This document shows positions 26,492 through 33,967 of a stretch of 35,629 bases of DNA, piece after piece; the stretch's first letter is position 1; every line of letters begins with the position of its first letter. Source of the DNA: Paludibacteraceae bacterium (lineage in GTDB: Bacteria; Bacteroidota; Bacteroidia; Bacteroidales; Paludibacteraceae); NCBI GenBank assembly GCA_017483945.1, contig JAFUUE010000091.1, positions 1 to 35,629 of the forward strand, in the 5' to 3' direction. A model generated the notes under the pieces. It was not told the DNA's origin. It was given only the letters and a program-made list of their open reading frames with translations, and searched no databases. The position numbers and the translations under genes are program-made.

Positions 26492-26525
26492 AAGGACGCT
26501 CCGAGGCGAGGAGCGTCCTTTTTTT
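26492..26525 (+). terminator. intrinsic terminator of the 25723 gene
   Basis: An 11-bp perfect stem (26492-26502 with 26510-26520) has a 7-nt loop and ends in a run of seven T, 23 nt past the stop codon. Confidence 0.93.
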
Positions 26526-26536
26526 GTGAGACGGAA

Positions 26537-26569
26537 CCCGAACCTGACCCGAACCTGACCCGAACCTGG
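26537..26569 (-). repeat. 11-bp tandem array, family A in reverse, 3 units
   Basis: Plus-strand units are CCCGAACCTGA, CCCGAACCTGA and CCCGAACCTGG. On the minus strand this reads TCAGGTTCGGG, one base different from the TCAGGTACGGG units at 4481-4513. Confidence 0.88.
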
Positions 26570-26605
26570 TGGGTGGAAACGGCTGACTTACAGGGAATAG
26601 AATGG

Positions 26606-26671
26606 GTCAGCTTCGTTCCAGCATCGTTTCAGCATCGTTCCAGCTCTGTTCCAGCTCTGTTCCAGGTCTGT
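26606..26671 (-). repeat. 11-bp tandem array, family B in reverse, 6 units
   Basis: On the minus strand the units are ACAGACCTGGA, ACAGAGCTGGA (twice), ACGATGCTGAA, ACGATGCTGGA and the terminal ACGAAGCTGAC, then CC. Polarity and terminal GAC-CC are the same as in the arrays at 4390 and 10745. The 36-bp spacing to the reverse A array equals the B-to-A spacing at 4423-4458. Confidence 0.88.
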
Positions 26672-26726
26672 TAGGGGGTCTGAGAACCAGTCGAATAGCC
26701 GACGAGTCGGATAGTCAACTATTCCT

Positions 26727-26769
26727 TCAGGTAACGGTCAGGTAACGGTCAGGTAACGGCAGGTACGAG
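26727..26769 (+). repeat. 11-bp tandem array, family A, 3 full units plus a 10-bp unit
   Basis: TCAGGTAACGG three times, then CAGGTACGAG lacking its first T. It lies 18 bp past the hipA stop codon in the minus direction. With the reverse A array at 26537 it forms an imperfect inverted repeat around the B array. Confidence 0.88.
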
Positions 26770-26787
26770 TGTAGGGCGCGGAGGAAG

Positions 26788-28059
26788 TTATACGTAGGCG
26801 CGGGTGGACTCGATATAGTCGATGGTCGCTTGCGGGATGTCGGAGTGCTCCTTGGCGAGCGTGCGCCAGCGGCTTACCCCCTCCTGCACTTGGTCGATGA
26901 TTTTCGCCGCCTTCTTGATATTCATCTCGTATGCCACTCGGAGCAAGTCGTCACGGGTGATGGCCTCCCACTTGTTGTTAATGGACATCTGGTGTGTCTG
27001 CGTCCATGCTCCGCCGGCACTGTATGCCCACGACATGTCATACGCCGGCGAGAGACGCCATGTGCCGCTTCTGTCCATGAGGAACGAGATATTCTTCGTA
27101 TGGTCGTCCTGATTGCGTGCCACCACGTTGAAGACCATTCGCCGGTAGAACTCTTCCGCATCGGTGTAGGGGAGGTGTAACCGGCGCATGATGCCAAAGG
27201 CCTGTTCGTAGGAATAGGCGTGGAGCATGTTGTAGTCATAGTGCGCAATGCCGCAGAGGGTCTGCATGTGTATCTTCCCGCCCTTCTCGCGGTCGAAGCG
27301 TCTGGTCATGAAATGTGCCCGTCCGTTCTCTCGCATCAGGCGGCACTCGGTCATTCGTATGCCGCACTCTTTGGCGAGCAGGTAGTGGATGTACTCTATC
27401 TCTCCGAAATGCTGCGGGTCGCCCAGCTCCTTGTTGGTCACTCCGTCCAACTTGAGCAACCAGTAGTCGAATCCTTCGGGCGCAGAGACTTGCCCGCTGC
27501 GCACCTCGCCCGTCTGGTCGTTATAGGCGATAACGGCCTTTGCCCGTTGTCCTCCGGCAGATGTTCCCACGCGGATGATGTCCATGAGTGCGTCTGTCGG
27601 TTGTGTGAAGTTCGTCTGTAGTGTCTCTTTGCTTTGCAGCACTTCGCGCGCGGTCTCTACCAGACTCTTTATTTCAATCGTGTGTTCAATATCCAGTTGC
27701 CGCTCTTGAGAGGGTATAAACTCCAGTGCCCCCATGCTGCGTTTGCCTTGGAAACACAGCCGCTCTACAGGGTTAGCGGTTTGTCTATTGTGGGCAATGA
27801 GCCATTTGTCCAGCAACGCACGGCCAAAAGCGTCCGGCAACGCCTCTGCTAATAAGCCTGGCAAACCCATAAACGTTCGTCTGGACAGCTCGGAAAAGGA
27901 GTAGATACGAGGGCCTAACGGCATCATCAGCGGGGCGATTTCCAAACCGATGTTGATGAACTCGGGGGCGTACTCAAACGTAGCGTAGCCTTGACGCTCA
28001 TTCCAGAGGATAACACCGACGAGGTGATTCCACAGGTGGACTTCTGCTGCGATTACCAT
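26788..28059 (-). CDS. hipA: HipA-family serine/threonine kinase toxin
   Basis: A 423-residue HipA-like kinase. E. coli HipA causes growth arrest by phosphorylating glutamyl-tRNA synthetase; the target here is unknown. The N-terminal couple_hipA region is about 1-110. The ATP loop is GTSAGGQRAK (165-174). The catalytic stretch NVVARNQDDHTKNISFL contains Asp318-Asp319 and is followed by the metal-binding LSPAYDMSW. All key residues are present, so it should be active. It overlaps the stop of hipB by 7 nt, placing antitoxin first and toxin second as usual. Composition is less GC-rich than the flanks, suggesting acquisition by transfer. Confidence 0.92.
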   Translation of the reverse strand: MVIAAEVHLWNHLVGVILWNERQGYATFEYAPEFINIGLEIAPLMMPLGPRIYSFSELSRRTFMGLPGLLAEALPDAFGRALLDKWLIAHNRQTANPVERLCFQGKRSMGALEFIPSQERQLDIEHTIEIKSLVETAREVLQSKETLQTNFTQPTDALMDIIRVGTSAGGQRAKAVIAYNDQTGEVRSGQVSAPEGFDYWLLKLDGVTNKELGDPQHFGEIEYIHYLLAKECGIRMTECRLMRENGRAHFMTRRFDREKGGKIHMQTLCGIAHYDYNMLHAYSYEQAFGIMRRLHLPYTDAEEFYRRMVFNVVARNQDDHTKNISFLMDRSGTWRLSPAYDMSWAYSAGGAWTQTHQMSINNKWEAITRDDLLRVAYEMNIKKAAKIIDQVQEGVSRWRTLAKEHSDIPQATIDYIESTRAYV

Positions 28060-28394
28060 GTTGATTCGGGTTTAGAGGGTTGATGGTAGTTATGGTTGCG
28101 TACCCGTTGAGGCGTGGTACTCTTACGCAGAGCCTCTGCGTAAGCAATCGGACTGATTTCTTCCTCACGAAATAGGGGCTCCAGTAAGTCAAGGCTCCTC
28201 AGCGTCCGCAGTACTTGCAGGAAAGTGAGTAATGAACTATTCTGACCTTTTTCGATATTTCCGACCGCAGAAAGGGCGACACCTGCCTGTTCAGACAGTT
28301 GTTTTTGGGTAAGATTCGCCGTAATCCGACGATATTTCACCTTTTGCCCAATCTGTACTAATAGGGCATTATTGGAGGAGAAATAGATGTCCAT
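28053..28394 (-). CDS. hipB: HipB-family antitoxin, XRE-type HTH repressor
   Basis: A 113-residue DNA-binding protein with a Cro/C1 helix-turn-helix at about 14-70 (VKYRRITANLTQKQLSEQAGVALSAVGNIEKGQ). It should neutralise HipA and repress its own operon. The basic, proline-containing C-terminal tail (about 95-113, KSTTPQRVRNHNYHQPSKPE) resembles the flexible antitoxin tails of the family. A perfect inverted repeat overlaps its promoter. Confidence 0.9.
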   Translation of the reverse strand: MDIYFSSNNALLVQIGQKVKYRRITANLTQKQLSEQAGVALSAVGNIEKGQNSSLLTFLQVLRTLRSLDLLEPLFREEEISPIAYAEALRKSTTPQRVRNHNYHQPSKPESTW

Positions 28395-28408
28395 AATGAT
28401 TGCTTTAA

Positions 28409-28443
28409 CAGATTTTACGCTGCAAAGTTACAAATAAAATCTG
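28409..28443. promoter_or_regulatory. probable HipB operator (9-bp inverted repeat)
   Basis: CAGATTTTA (28409-28417) and TAAAATCTG (28435-28443) are exact inverted copies separated by 17 bp. Together they bracket the -7 element and the start point. Bound HipB dimers would block the promoter. The centre-to-centre distance of 26 bp is about 2.5 helical turns. Confidence 0.7.
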
Positions 28444-28453
28444 ATATAGCAAA
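28423..28453 (-). promoter_or_regulatory. hipBA promoter
   Basis: On the minus strand, -33 TTTG (28450-28453) and -7 TAACTTTG (28423-28430) are 19 bp apart. The predicted start near 28416 gives a leader of about 22 nt before the hipB ATG. Confidence 0.75.
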
Positions 28454-28511
28454 TATTATTGGCAAGAAAAATGCAAAAAAAGTGCATTTTGTTCGCTTCG
28501 GTGTAGGGAGG

Positions 28512-29996
28512 TCAGGCGGGGTGGGCGATGAGGAGGGCGGCGCGGATGCCGTCGAGTGCGGAGGAGGTGATGCCTCCGGCATAGCCGGCTCCTTCGCCGA
28601 CGGGGTAGAGCAGCGGGTGTGAGACGGACTGCATCGTCTCGGGGTCACGCACGATGCGTACGGGGCTGCTGCTGCGGCTCTCCACGCCGAGGATGAGTGC
28701 GTCGTTGGTCAGGTAGCCGGGATACTTGCGGTCGAAGTCGCGGAAGCCCTGCTGCAGCCGTTGGGCGATATTGGCGGGCAGCCATAGGTCGAGCCTCGAG
28801 GGCACGCATCCGGGCAGGTAGGAGCATGGGGGCAGGTCGCGGCTCTCGCGTCCTTCGACGAAGTCGCGCAGCCGTTGTGCCGGTGCCTGTTGGGCGGGTC
28901 CGCCGTGCTGCTTGGCCAGTATCTCCAGTTGCTCCTGCTCGTCGAGCGCTTCGGCGGCGCTGCCATGCGGCGGCACCTCGACGACGATGCCGCTGTTGGC
29001 ATAGGGGGAGTTGCGATGGCTGGCCGACATGCCGTTGACCACACATCCATCGCTGTCGCTGCCGGCCGGTACCATATGCCCTCCGGGGCACATACAGAAC
29101 GAGTACACGCCCCGTCCGGCGACCTGCGTGACCAGGCTGTAGGACGCGTTGCCGAGGTAGGGGACGTCGTGGCGGTTGTGGTGATAGACGAGGTCGTTGA
29201 TGAGCGCCTGCGGATGCTCGACGCGTACGCCGAGTGCGAAGCCCTTGGCCTCCATAGCCACGCCGCTGCGGTAGAGCATGCGGTAGGTGTCGTGTGCCGA
29301 GTGGCCGATAGCGAGCAGGACGGCGCAGCCGGTGAAGACGCGCTTGTCTTCGGTGTGGACGCTGTTGGCTTCGATAGCCGTCACCTTGGTGCCGAAGAGC
29401 ACTTGGCCTCCGTGGCTGATGATGCACTCGCGCATGGCGCGTATGATGCCGGGCAGGCGGTCGCTGCCGATATGTGCGTGCGTCTCGTAGAGGACGGTGT
29501 CGGGCGCGCCGAAATAGTGGAAGAACTCCATGACGCGCTGCATGTTGCCCCGCTTCTTGCTGCGCGAGAAGAGCTTGCCGTCGCTGAAGGTGCCGGCGCC
29601 TCCCTCTCCGAAGCAGTAGTTGGACTCGGTGTTGAGGCCCTCGTTGCGGTTGATGAGGGCGATGTCGCGCTTGCGTGCGGAGACCTCTTTGCCCCGTTCG
29701 AGGACGATAGGGCGTATGCCGTGTTCGAGCAGCGTGAGTGCGGCGAACAGGCCTGCGGGTCCGGCTCCGACGATGACGACCTGCCGGGTGCTGTGGTGTA
29801 CGTCGCGGAAGACAGGCGGCTCGTAGAGCGGTACGGGGGCGTCGTGGGGCACGGGGCGGCCCCGGTCGTCGGCGAGCAGCGTGAGGTTGACCTTGATTTG
29901 GCGTTGGCGTGCATCAACAGAGCGACGCACCACCCGGTACGTCGCCTCCATCTGTTTCGCCTCGGCAGGCGACAAAGTCAACTGCAGCGTCTGCAT
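28512..29996 (-). CDS. FAD-dependent dehydrogenase of unknown substrate (COG2509-like)
   Basis: A 494-residue flavoprotein. The dinucleotide-binding motif VVIVGAGPAGLFAALTLLEHG starts near residue 72, with ERGKEVSARKRDI just downstream. ESNYCFGEGGAGTFSDGKL is distinctive for this family of uncharacterised FAD-dependent dehydrogenases. SFCMCPGGHMVPAGS contains a CxC pair. The C-terminal GEGAGYAGGITSSALDG closes the FAD site. An extra N-terminal region (about 1-65) resembles a small alpha/beta domain found in the family. The ATG at 29996 overlaps the recA stop (TGATG), so the gene is translationally coupled to recA; no function in repair is known to me. Confidence 0.85.
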   Translation of the reverse strand: MQTLQLTLSPAEAKQMEATYRVVRRSVDARQRQIKVNLTLLADDRGRPVPHDAPVPLYEPPVFRDVHHSTRQVVIVGAGPAGLFAALTLLEHGIRPIVLERGKEVSARKRDIALINRNEGLNTESNYCFGEGGAGTFSDGKLFSRSKKRGNMQRVMEFFHYFGAPDTVLYETHAHIGSDRLPGIIRAMRECIISHGGQVLFGTKVTAIEANSVHTEDKRVFTGCAVLLAIGHSAHDTYRMLYRSGVAMEAKGFALGVRVEHPQALINDLVYHHNRHDVPYLGNASYSLVTQVAGRGVYSFCMCPGGHMVPAGSDSDGCVVNGMSASHRNSPYANSGIVVEVPPHGSAAEALDEQEQLEILAKQHGGPAQQAPAQRLRDFVEGRESRDLPPCSYLPGCVPSRLDLWLPANIAQRLQQGFRDFDRKYPGYLTNDALILGVESRSSSPVRIVRDPETMQSVSHPLLYPVGEGAGYAGGITSSALDGIRAALLIAHPA

Positions 29997-31003
29997 CACT
30001 TCTTGATAATCTCCATGATTTGTGCCTCGAGTTCGTCGGCCAGGTCGGGATTATCGCGGAGGACGTTCTTTGCCGCGTCGCGTCCCTGCGCCAGTTTCTG
30101 GTCGTTATAGCTGAACCATGAGCCTGATTTCTTGATGATTTCGTGCTCTACGGCCATGTCCAGTATCTCGCCTGTGCGGGAGATGCCTTCGTTGAACATG
30201 AGGTCGAACTCGGCGTTGCGGAAGGGAGGTGCGACCTTGTTCTTGACCACTTTGACGCGCACCTGGTTGCCGATGACCTCGTCGCCGTCCTTGAGTTGGC
30301 CGATGCGGCGGATGTCGAGTCGTACGGAGGCGTAGAACTTGAGCGCATTACCGCCCGTTGTGGTCTCGGGATTGCCGAACATGACGCCGATTTTCTCGCG
30401 TAACTGGTTGATAAAGATGCAGGTGGTGTTGGTCTTGTTGATGGTGGCGGTCAGTTTGCGGAGGGCCTGGCTCATGAGGCGTGCCTGCAGTCCGACCTTG
30501 TTGTCTCCCATGTCTCCTTCGATCTCCGCCTTGGGTGTGAGTGCTGCGACCGAGTCGATGACGATGAGGTCCACGGCTGCCGAGCGGATGAGTTCGTCGG
30601 CGATGTCGAGTGCGTCCTCGCCGCAGTCGGGCTGGGCGATGAGCAGGTTGTCGGTGTCCACGCCGAGCCGCTCGGCATAGAAGCGGTCGAAGGCGTGCTC
30701 CGCGTCGATGATGGCCGCTATACCGCCTTGGCGCTGCACCTCGGCCATCGCATGGATAGCGAGTGTCGTCTTACCGGACGACTCGGGGCCGTATATCTCG
30801 ATGACGCGTCCGCGGGGGTATCCGCCCACGCCGAGCGCGATGTTGAGTCCGACCGAGCCGGTGGGTATGACGGGCACATCCTCGACCTTGTCGTCTCCGA
30901 GTTTCATGATAGCTCCTTTGCCGAAGTCCTTGTCTATCTTCGCCATAGCCATCTGCAGGGCTTTCAGCTTCTCTGCTGACGGCATCTTCTTCTCTTCTGC
31001 CAT
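29996..31003 (-). CDS. recA: recombinase RecA
   Basis: A 335-residue ATP-dependent strand-exchange protein for homologous recombination and SOS signalling. Walker A is GPESSGKTT (72-80) and Walker B is [10 protein letters not shown]. The L2 loop region reads [37 protein letters not shown]. The C-terminal domain is shorter and less acidic than in E. coli, as in other Bacteroidota. A canonical promoter lies upstream, and no obvious LexA-type palindrome is seen. The FAD dehydrogenase gene overlaps its stop. Confidence 0.97.
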   Translation of the reverse strand: MAEEKKMPSAEKLKALQMAMAKIDKDFGKGAIMKLGDDKVEDVPVIPTGSVGLNIALGVGGYPRGRVIEIYGPESSGKTTLAIHAMAEVQRQGGIAAIIDAEHAFDRFYAERLGVDTDNLLIAQPDCGEDALDIADELIRSAAVDLIVIDSVAALTPKAEIEGDMGDNKVGLQARLMSQALRKLTATINKTNTTCIFINQLREKIGVMFGNPETTTGGNALKFYASVRLDIRRIGQLKDGDEVIGNQVRVKVVKNKVAPPFRNAEFDLMFNEGISRTGEILDMAVEHEIIKKSGSWFSYNDQKLAQGRDAAKNVLRDNPDLADELEAQIMEIIKK

Positions 31004-31067
31004 AGTTGTGTTGTTTATAGGGTGAGTGGCGCCGGGCGCCGTTAGGGGTTAGTTCGTTATCGTTATG

Positions 31068-31099
31068 CAAAGGTACGACAAAAAAATGACATGCGCAAT
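31068..31099 (-). promoter_or_regulatory. recA promoter
   Basis: On the minus strand, -33 ATTG (31096-31099, within ATTGCGCATG) and -7 TACCTTTG (31068-31075) are 20 bp apart. The leader is about 58 nt. The -33 element sits in the loop of the nth terminator hairpin. Confidence 0.8.
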
Positions 31100-31117
31100 A
31101 GCATGTCTCATTTTTTC
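31080..31117 (-). terminator. terminator of the nth operon, overlapping the nth stop and recA -33
   Basis: GACATGC (31088-31094) and GCATGTC (31101-31107) form a 7-bp stem with a 6-nt loop. It is flanked by A and T runs that extend the pairing past a one-base bulge. In the minus direction the stem is followed by a long T run. The right arm abuts the nth stop codon (31108-31110). Confidence 0.75.
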
Positions 31118-31752
31118 TGTGTTTGTTGGAAGTGGCGGCAGCAGTCGGTGAGTTCGCAGTTGTGGCACTGCGGTTTGCGCGCTTGGCATATGTACCGTCC
31201 GTGGAGGAGCAGCCAGTGGTGTGCTTTGGGTATGAGGCGGGCGGGGATATACTTGACCAGTTGCCGCTCGGTCTGCAGGGGATTACGGCTGCCGGTGGTC
31301 AGTCCGATACGCTCGCTCACGCGGAAGATATGGGTGTCCACCGCCATGGTCGGTTGCTGCCATATGACGGCACAGACGACGTTTGCCGTCTTGCGTCCCA
31401 CGCCCGCCAGGGTCTGCAGGTCGTCGATGTTGTCCGGCACCTGCCCACCGTAGGCGGAGACAAGTCGCTGTGCAGCAGCCACTAAGTGCTGCGCCTTGGC
31501 GTTGGGGTAACTGACGGAGCTGATGTAGGTGAGGACCTGTTCGGGTGTGGCGGCCGCCATGGCCTCGGGGGTGGGGTAGGCGGCGAAGAGGGCGGGCGTG
31601 ACCATGTTGACGCGCTTGTCGGTGCACTGGGCGCTGAGCATGACCGCCACGAGCAGTTGGAAGGGGTTGTCATAGTGCAACTCGCTCTCCGCTACCGGCA
31701 TGTTAGCCTCGAACCACTGCAGGCAGGTCTCAAATCGTTGCTTGGTCGTCAT
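31108..31752 (-). CDS. nth: endonuclease III (DNA glycosylase/AP lyase)
   Basis: A 214-residue base-excision repair enzyme removing oxidised pyrimidines. The helix-hairpin-helix LQTLAGVGRKTANVV carries catalytic Lys121, and VDTHIFRV carries Asp139, one residue offset from E. coli numbering. The 4Fe-4S cluster pattern is complete: Cys189-x6-Cys196-x2-Cys199-x5-Cys205. It overlaps the upstream DUF4924 gene by 23 nt, so it is translationally coupled, and it ends in a terminator just before the recA promoter. Confidence 0.95.
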   Translation of the reverse strand: MTTKQRFETCLQWFEANMPVAESELHYDNPFQLLVAVMLSAQCTDKRVNMVTPALFAAYPTPEAMAAATPEQVLTYISSVSYPNAKAQHLVAAAQRLVSAYGGQVPDNIDDLQTLAGVGRKTANVVCAVIWQQPTMAVDTHIFRVSERIGLTTGSRNPLQTERQLVKYIPARLIPKAHHWLLLHGRYICQARKPQCHNCELTDCCRHFQQTQKK

Positions 31753-32200
31753 CGTCGCGGTAGGTTTGACTCAGGAAACGCAGCAGGTCCGTCGCCTGTT
31801 TCTGTACGGCGGCAGTCTCCTGACTGATAGGCTTTTGGCGCAGGCGGAGCATCATGATTTGATAGAGCAGGACCAGGCAGGCCTCGATGTCCGACATGGT
31901 CGGCCGGTCGGTCTTGGCTTTGAGCAGGGCGAGTTGGGGCTGCAACCGCAGGATAGCCGCGCGGTAGGCGGCCTCCTCGCCGAGCAGGCGGGTGTGCAGT
32001 TCCTCCAGTTCGCCGAGGGCGTTCTGCGCCAGTTGCAGGTGTCCGCCCTCGATGATGCCCTCGGTGTGCATCATGGCACTCAGTTCGCCCAGCTCGGGGT
32101 CGGCCTCCGCCTGCTGCGGGAACGCGCGCAGATAATCCTCTATCTGCCAGAGATACAGGATGTATTCGGCTATATTGTCACGCTTACTCTTCATCGTCAT
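31730..32200 (-). CDS. DUF4924-family protein
   Basis: A 156-residue helical soluble protein resembling DUF4924, a Bacteroidota family with no function known to me. The typical N-terminal segment is SKRDNIAEYILYLWQIEDYLRAF. The rest is amphipathic helix with a leucine- and glutamate-rich central part (NALGELEELHTRLLGEEAAY). The end is highly acidic (YRDDDDQATI) and lies in the 23-nt overlap with nth. A start two codons later (MKSKRD) is equally possible. Confidence 0.75.
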   Translation of the reverse strand: MTMKSKRDNIAEYILYLWQIEDYLRAFPQQAEADPELGELSAMMHTEGIIEGGHLQLAQNALGELEELHTRLLGEEAAYRAAILRLQPQLALLKAKTDRPTMSDIEACLVLLYQIMMLRLRQKPISQETAAVQKQATDLLRFLSQTYRDDDDQATI

Positions 32201-32221
32201 AAGACACGATTATTAGCTATG

Positions 32222-32635
32222 TTATTCTTCATCGTCGTCGAATGTGTCGAATAGCGGGTCGTAGTCGTCGCTGAGGAAGGTCTCTATCTCGCGGCGGTCT
32301 TTCTTGGTCGGGCGTCCGGTGCCCCGGTCGCGTCCGGTCTGTCCGGCCAGCCGTGCCAGTTCGAGCAGCTCCAGTTGGTCGGGGGCTGTTATATCCCGCA
32401 TGTAGTCAGGCACAAGTTTGGCACCGAGGCGGTGCTCGGACAGCTGAAGCACACGGTAGGTGTAAGTGATGGGGCCTTTGCGCACGCTGAACACGTCGCC
32501 GACATGGAAGGTGCGTGCGGGTTTGAGTTGCACGCCATTCATGGTGACGCGCCCTTTCTTGCAGGCATCGGCCGCGATAGAGCGCGTCTTGTAGATGCGC
32601 ATGGCGAACAGGTATTTATCGACGCGTACTTCCAT
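32222..32635 (-). CDS. S4-domain RNA-binding protein (Hsp15-like)
   Basis: A 137-residue protein with one S4 domain at about 1-60: MEVRVDKYLFAMRIYKTRSIAADACKKGRVTMNG. This is the arrangement of E. coli Hsp15, which binds the 50S subunit carrying stalled peptidyl-tRNA. The tail after about 85 is charged, first basic (TGRDRGTGRPTKKDRREIE) then acidic (DDYDPLFDTFDDDEE). Location next to pth, which frees peptidyl-tRNA, fits ribosome rescue. A 21-bp direct repeat (CTTTCGACTATT at 32639 and 32660) lies in the spacer upstream. Confidence 0.87.
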   Translation of the reverse strand: MEVRVDKYLFAMRIYKTRSIAADACKKGRVTMNGVQLKPARTFHVGDVFSVRKGPITYTYRVLQLSEHRLGAKLVPDYMRDITAPDQLELLELARLAGQTGRDRGTGRPTKKDRREIETFLSDDYDPLFDTFDDDEE

Positions 32636-32656
32636 TCTCTTTCGACTATTGACTAT

Positions 32657-33223
32657 TTACTTTCGACTATTATACTGATTCATCGTGCGTTCTACGCCCT
32701 GCAGGCAGAACGAGCGGACTATCTCCGCCGCCGTCTTGAGCCGTTCGGGCAGTGCCTGCTCCTCCTCCCCGGTCCATGTGCCGAGCACGTAGTTGATTTG
32801 TGCGCCGTGGACGAACTCGGCGCCGATGCCGAAGCGCAGGCGGGCGTAGTTCCGGGTGCACAGGCAATCCTGGATATTACGCAGTCCGTTGTGACCCCCT
32901 TCGCTCCCCTTGCCTCGCAAACGCAGCGTACCAAAAGGCAGCGCAAGGTCGTCCACGAGCACTAACAGTTGCTCTATCGGTATGTTCTCCTTCTGCAGCC
33001 AGTAGCGTACGGCCGTGCCGCTGAGGTTCATGTAGGTGGAGGGCTTGAGCAGCACCAGTTCGGCGTTCTTGATGCGGCAGCGCGCGGTGAAGCCGTAGCG
33101 TCCGTCCACCCACGCGGCCTGTTGGTCGGCGGCGATATAGTCCGCGATGCGGAATCCTATGTTATGGCGGGTGTCGGCGTACTCGTCGCCGATATTGCCC
33201 AGACCGACAATGAGGTATTTCAT
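32657..33223 (-). CDS. pth: peptidyl-tRNA hydrolase
   Basis: A 188-residue enzyme that hydrolyses peptidyl-tRNA released from ribosomes. The start at 33223 gives [21 protein letters not shown] with Asn10 and catalytic His20, matching E. coli positions. The longer frame opening at 33268 lies within a hairpin and adds residues absent from the family. [28 protein letters not shown] contains the conserved acidic residue and substrate-binding loop. The order rplY-pth-S4 protein is common in Bacteroidales. Confidence 0.95.
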   Translation of the reverse strand: MKYLIVGLGNIGDEYADTRHNIGFRIADYIAADQQAAWVDGRYGFTARCRIKNAELVLLKPSTYMNLSGTAVRYWLQKENIPIEQLLVLVDDLALPFGTLRLRGKGSEGGHNGLRNIQDCLCTRNYARLRFGIGAEFVHGAQINYVLGTWTGEEEQALPERLKTAAEIVRSFCLQGVERTMNQYNSRK

Positions 33224-33236
33224 GCTTTGTGTCGTT

Positions 33237-33277
33237 AGACAATAATTGAGCGTCGTTCGGGCGCTCAATTATTGTCT
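33237..33277. terminator. 16-bp perfect hairpin between rplY and pth
   Basis: A perfect 16-bp inverted repeat (33237-33252 with 33262-33277) with a 9-nt loop. The lower part is AT-rich and the top ends in GAGCG/CGCTC. No T tract follows on the minus strand, so it may be a partial terminator or processing site rather than a full stop. Confidence 0.6.
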
Positions 33278-33297
33278 GTTGTGAATGTGTCGGTTGA

Positions 33298-33861
33298 TTA
33301 CTTGGCGGCGGCAGCGCTCTGGCGGGTAGCCTTCACCTGAGCCACGCAAGCGTCCTTGACGTTCATCATCTTCAGACCCTCGATGTGGATATCGCCCACA
33401 GCCAGTTTCTTGCCGATGCCCAGTTCGGTCACATCCAGTACGATGCGCTCGGGTATCCGGGTGTAGATGCCGTTCACTTTGAGTTTGCGCATCTCCAGGC
33501 TCAGTTTACCACCGGCTTTCACACCCTCGGCGTGACCGGTCAGTTGCACGGGGATAGCCACGGTGACGGGCTTGTTCTCGTCCACTGCGAGGAAGTCGAT
33601 ATGGAGCAGTTTCTCGCTTACGGGGTGGAACTGGAGCTCCTTGATGACAGCCATCTGCTTCTTCTCGCCGATAGTCAGGGCAACAGCCATGGTGTCCGGC
33701 GTGTAGATGAGTTTGCGTACGTCTGCTGCAGCTACCGTGAAGGTCAGTTGCTCACCCAGTCCGTACAGGTTGCAGGGTACCAATTCCTCCTTGCGGAGAG
33801 CCTTGTTTGCTTTCTTGCCGTACTCCGAGCGGGGAGTGCCGACTAATTCGAATGTCTTCAT
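33298..33861 (-). CDS. rplY: 50S ribosomal protein L25 (CTC form)
   Basis: A 187-residue 5S rRNA-binding protein of the long CTC type. The N-terminal L25 domain (about 1-90: FELVGTPRSEYGKKANKALRKEELVPCNLYG) is followed by the TL5-like beta domain (about 95-180: VAIPVQLTGHAEGVKAGGKLSLEMRKLKVNG). The Ala/Lys-rich C-terminus is usual. The promoter lies about 105 nt upstream. A GGAGTC/GACTCC stem (33895-33919) in the leader could attenuate or autoregulate expression. Confidence 0.95.
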   Translation of the reverse strand: MKTFELVGTPRSEYGKKANKALRKEELVPCNLYGLGEQLTFTVAAADVRKLIYTPDTMAVALTIGEKKQMAVIKELQFHPVSEKLLHIDFLAVDENKPVTVAIPVQLTGHAEGVKAGGKLSLEMRKLKVNGIYTRIPERIVLDVTELGIGKKLAVGDIHIEGLKMMNVKDACVAQVKATRQSAAAAK

Positions 33862-33894
33862 TGTTAGTTAGTTATTAGTTGTGTTACTCAAAAT

Positions 33895-33919
33895 CGGAGT
33901 CGTCATCATGGGGACTCCG
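33895..33919 (-). promoter_or_regulatory. small hairpin in the rplY leader
   Basis: CGGAGTC (33895-33901) pairs with GACTCCG (33913-33919) around an 11-nt loop. On the minus strand it is followed by ATTTTG. It may be a weak attenuator or an L25 binding site. Confidence 0.35.
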
Positions 33920-33967
33920 TTTCCCATCGCACTTCGCGTTATTGGTTAGCCACGCGAAAAAAGCATG

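Noticed and set aside
26606-26671. Family B repeats considered as part of the 26492 terminator
   Set aside because: The terminator with its T tract is complete 80 bp upstream, and the arrays recur at loci without terminators.
28875-30110. A 411-codon plus-strand frame opposite the FAD dehydrogenase and recA
   Set aside because: It covers two overlapping real genes with complete motifs on the other strand; its composition is that of an antisense shadow.
32639-32671. A 21-bp direct repeat (CTTTCGACTATT) between pth and the S4 gene as another 11-bp array
   Set aside because: The period is 21 bp, not 22, with an inner 7-bp repeat, so it does not fit the 11-bp pattern.
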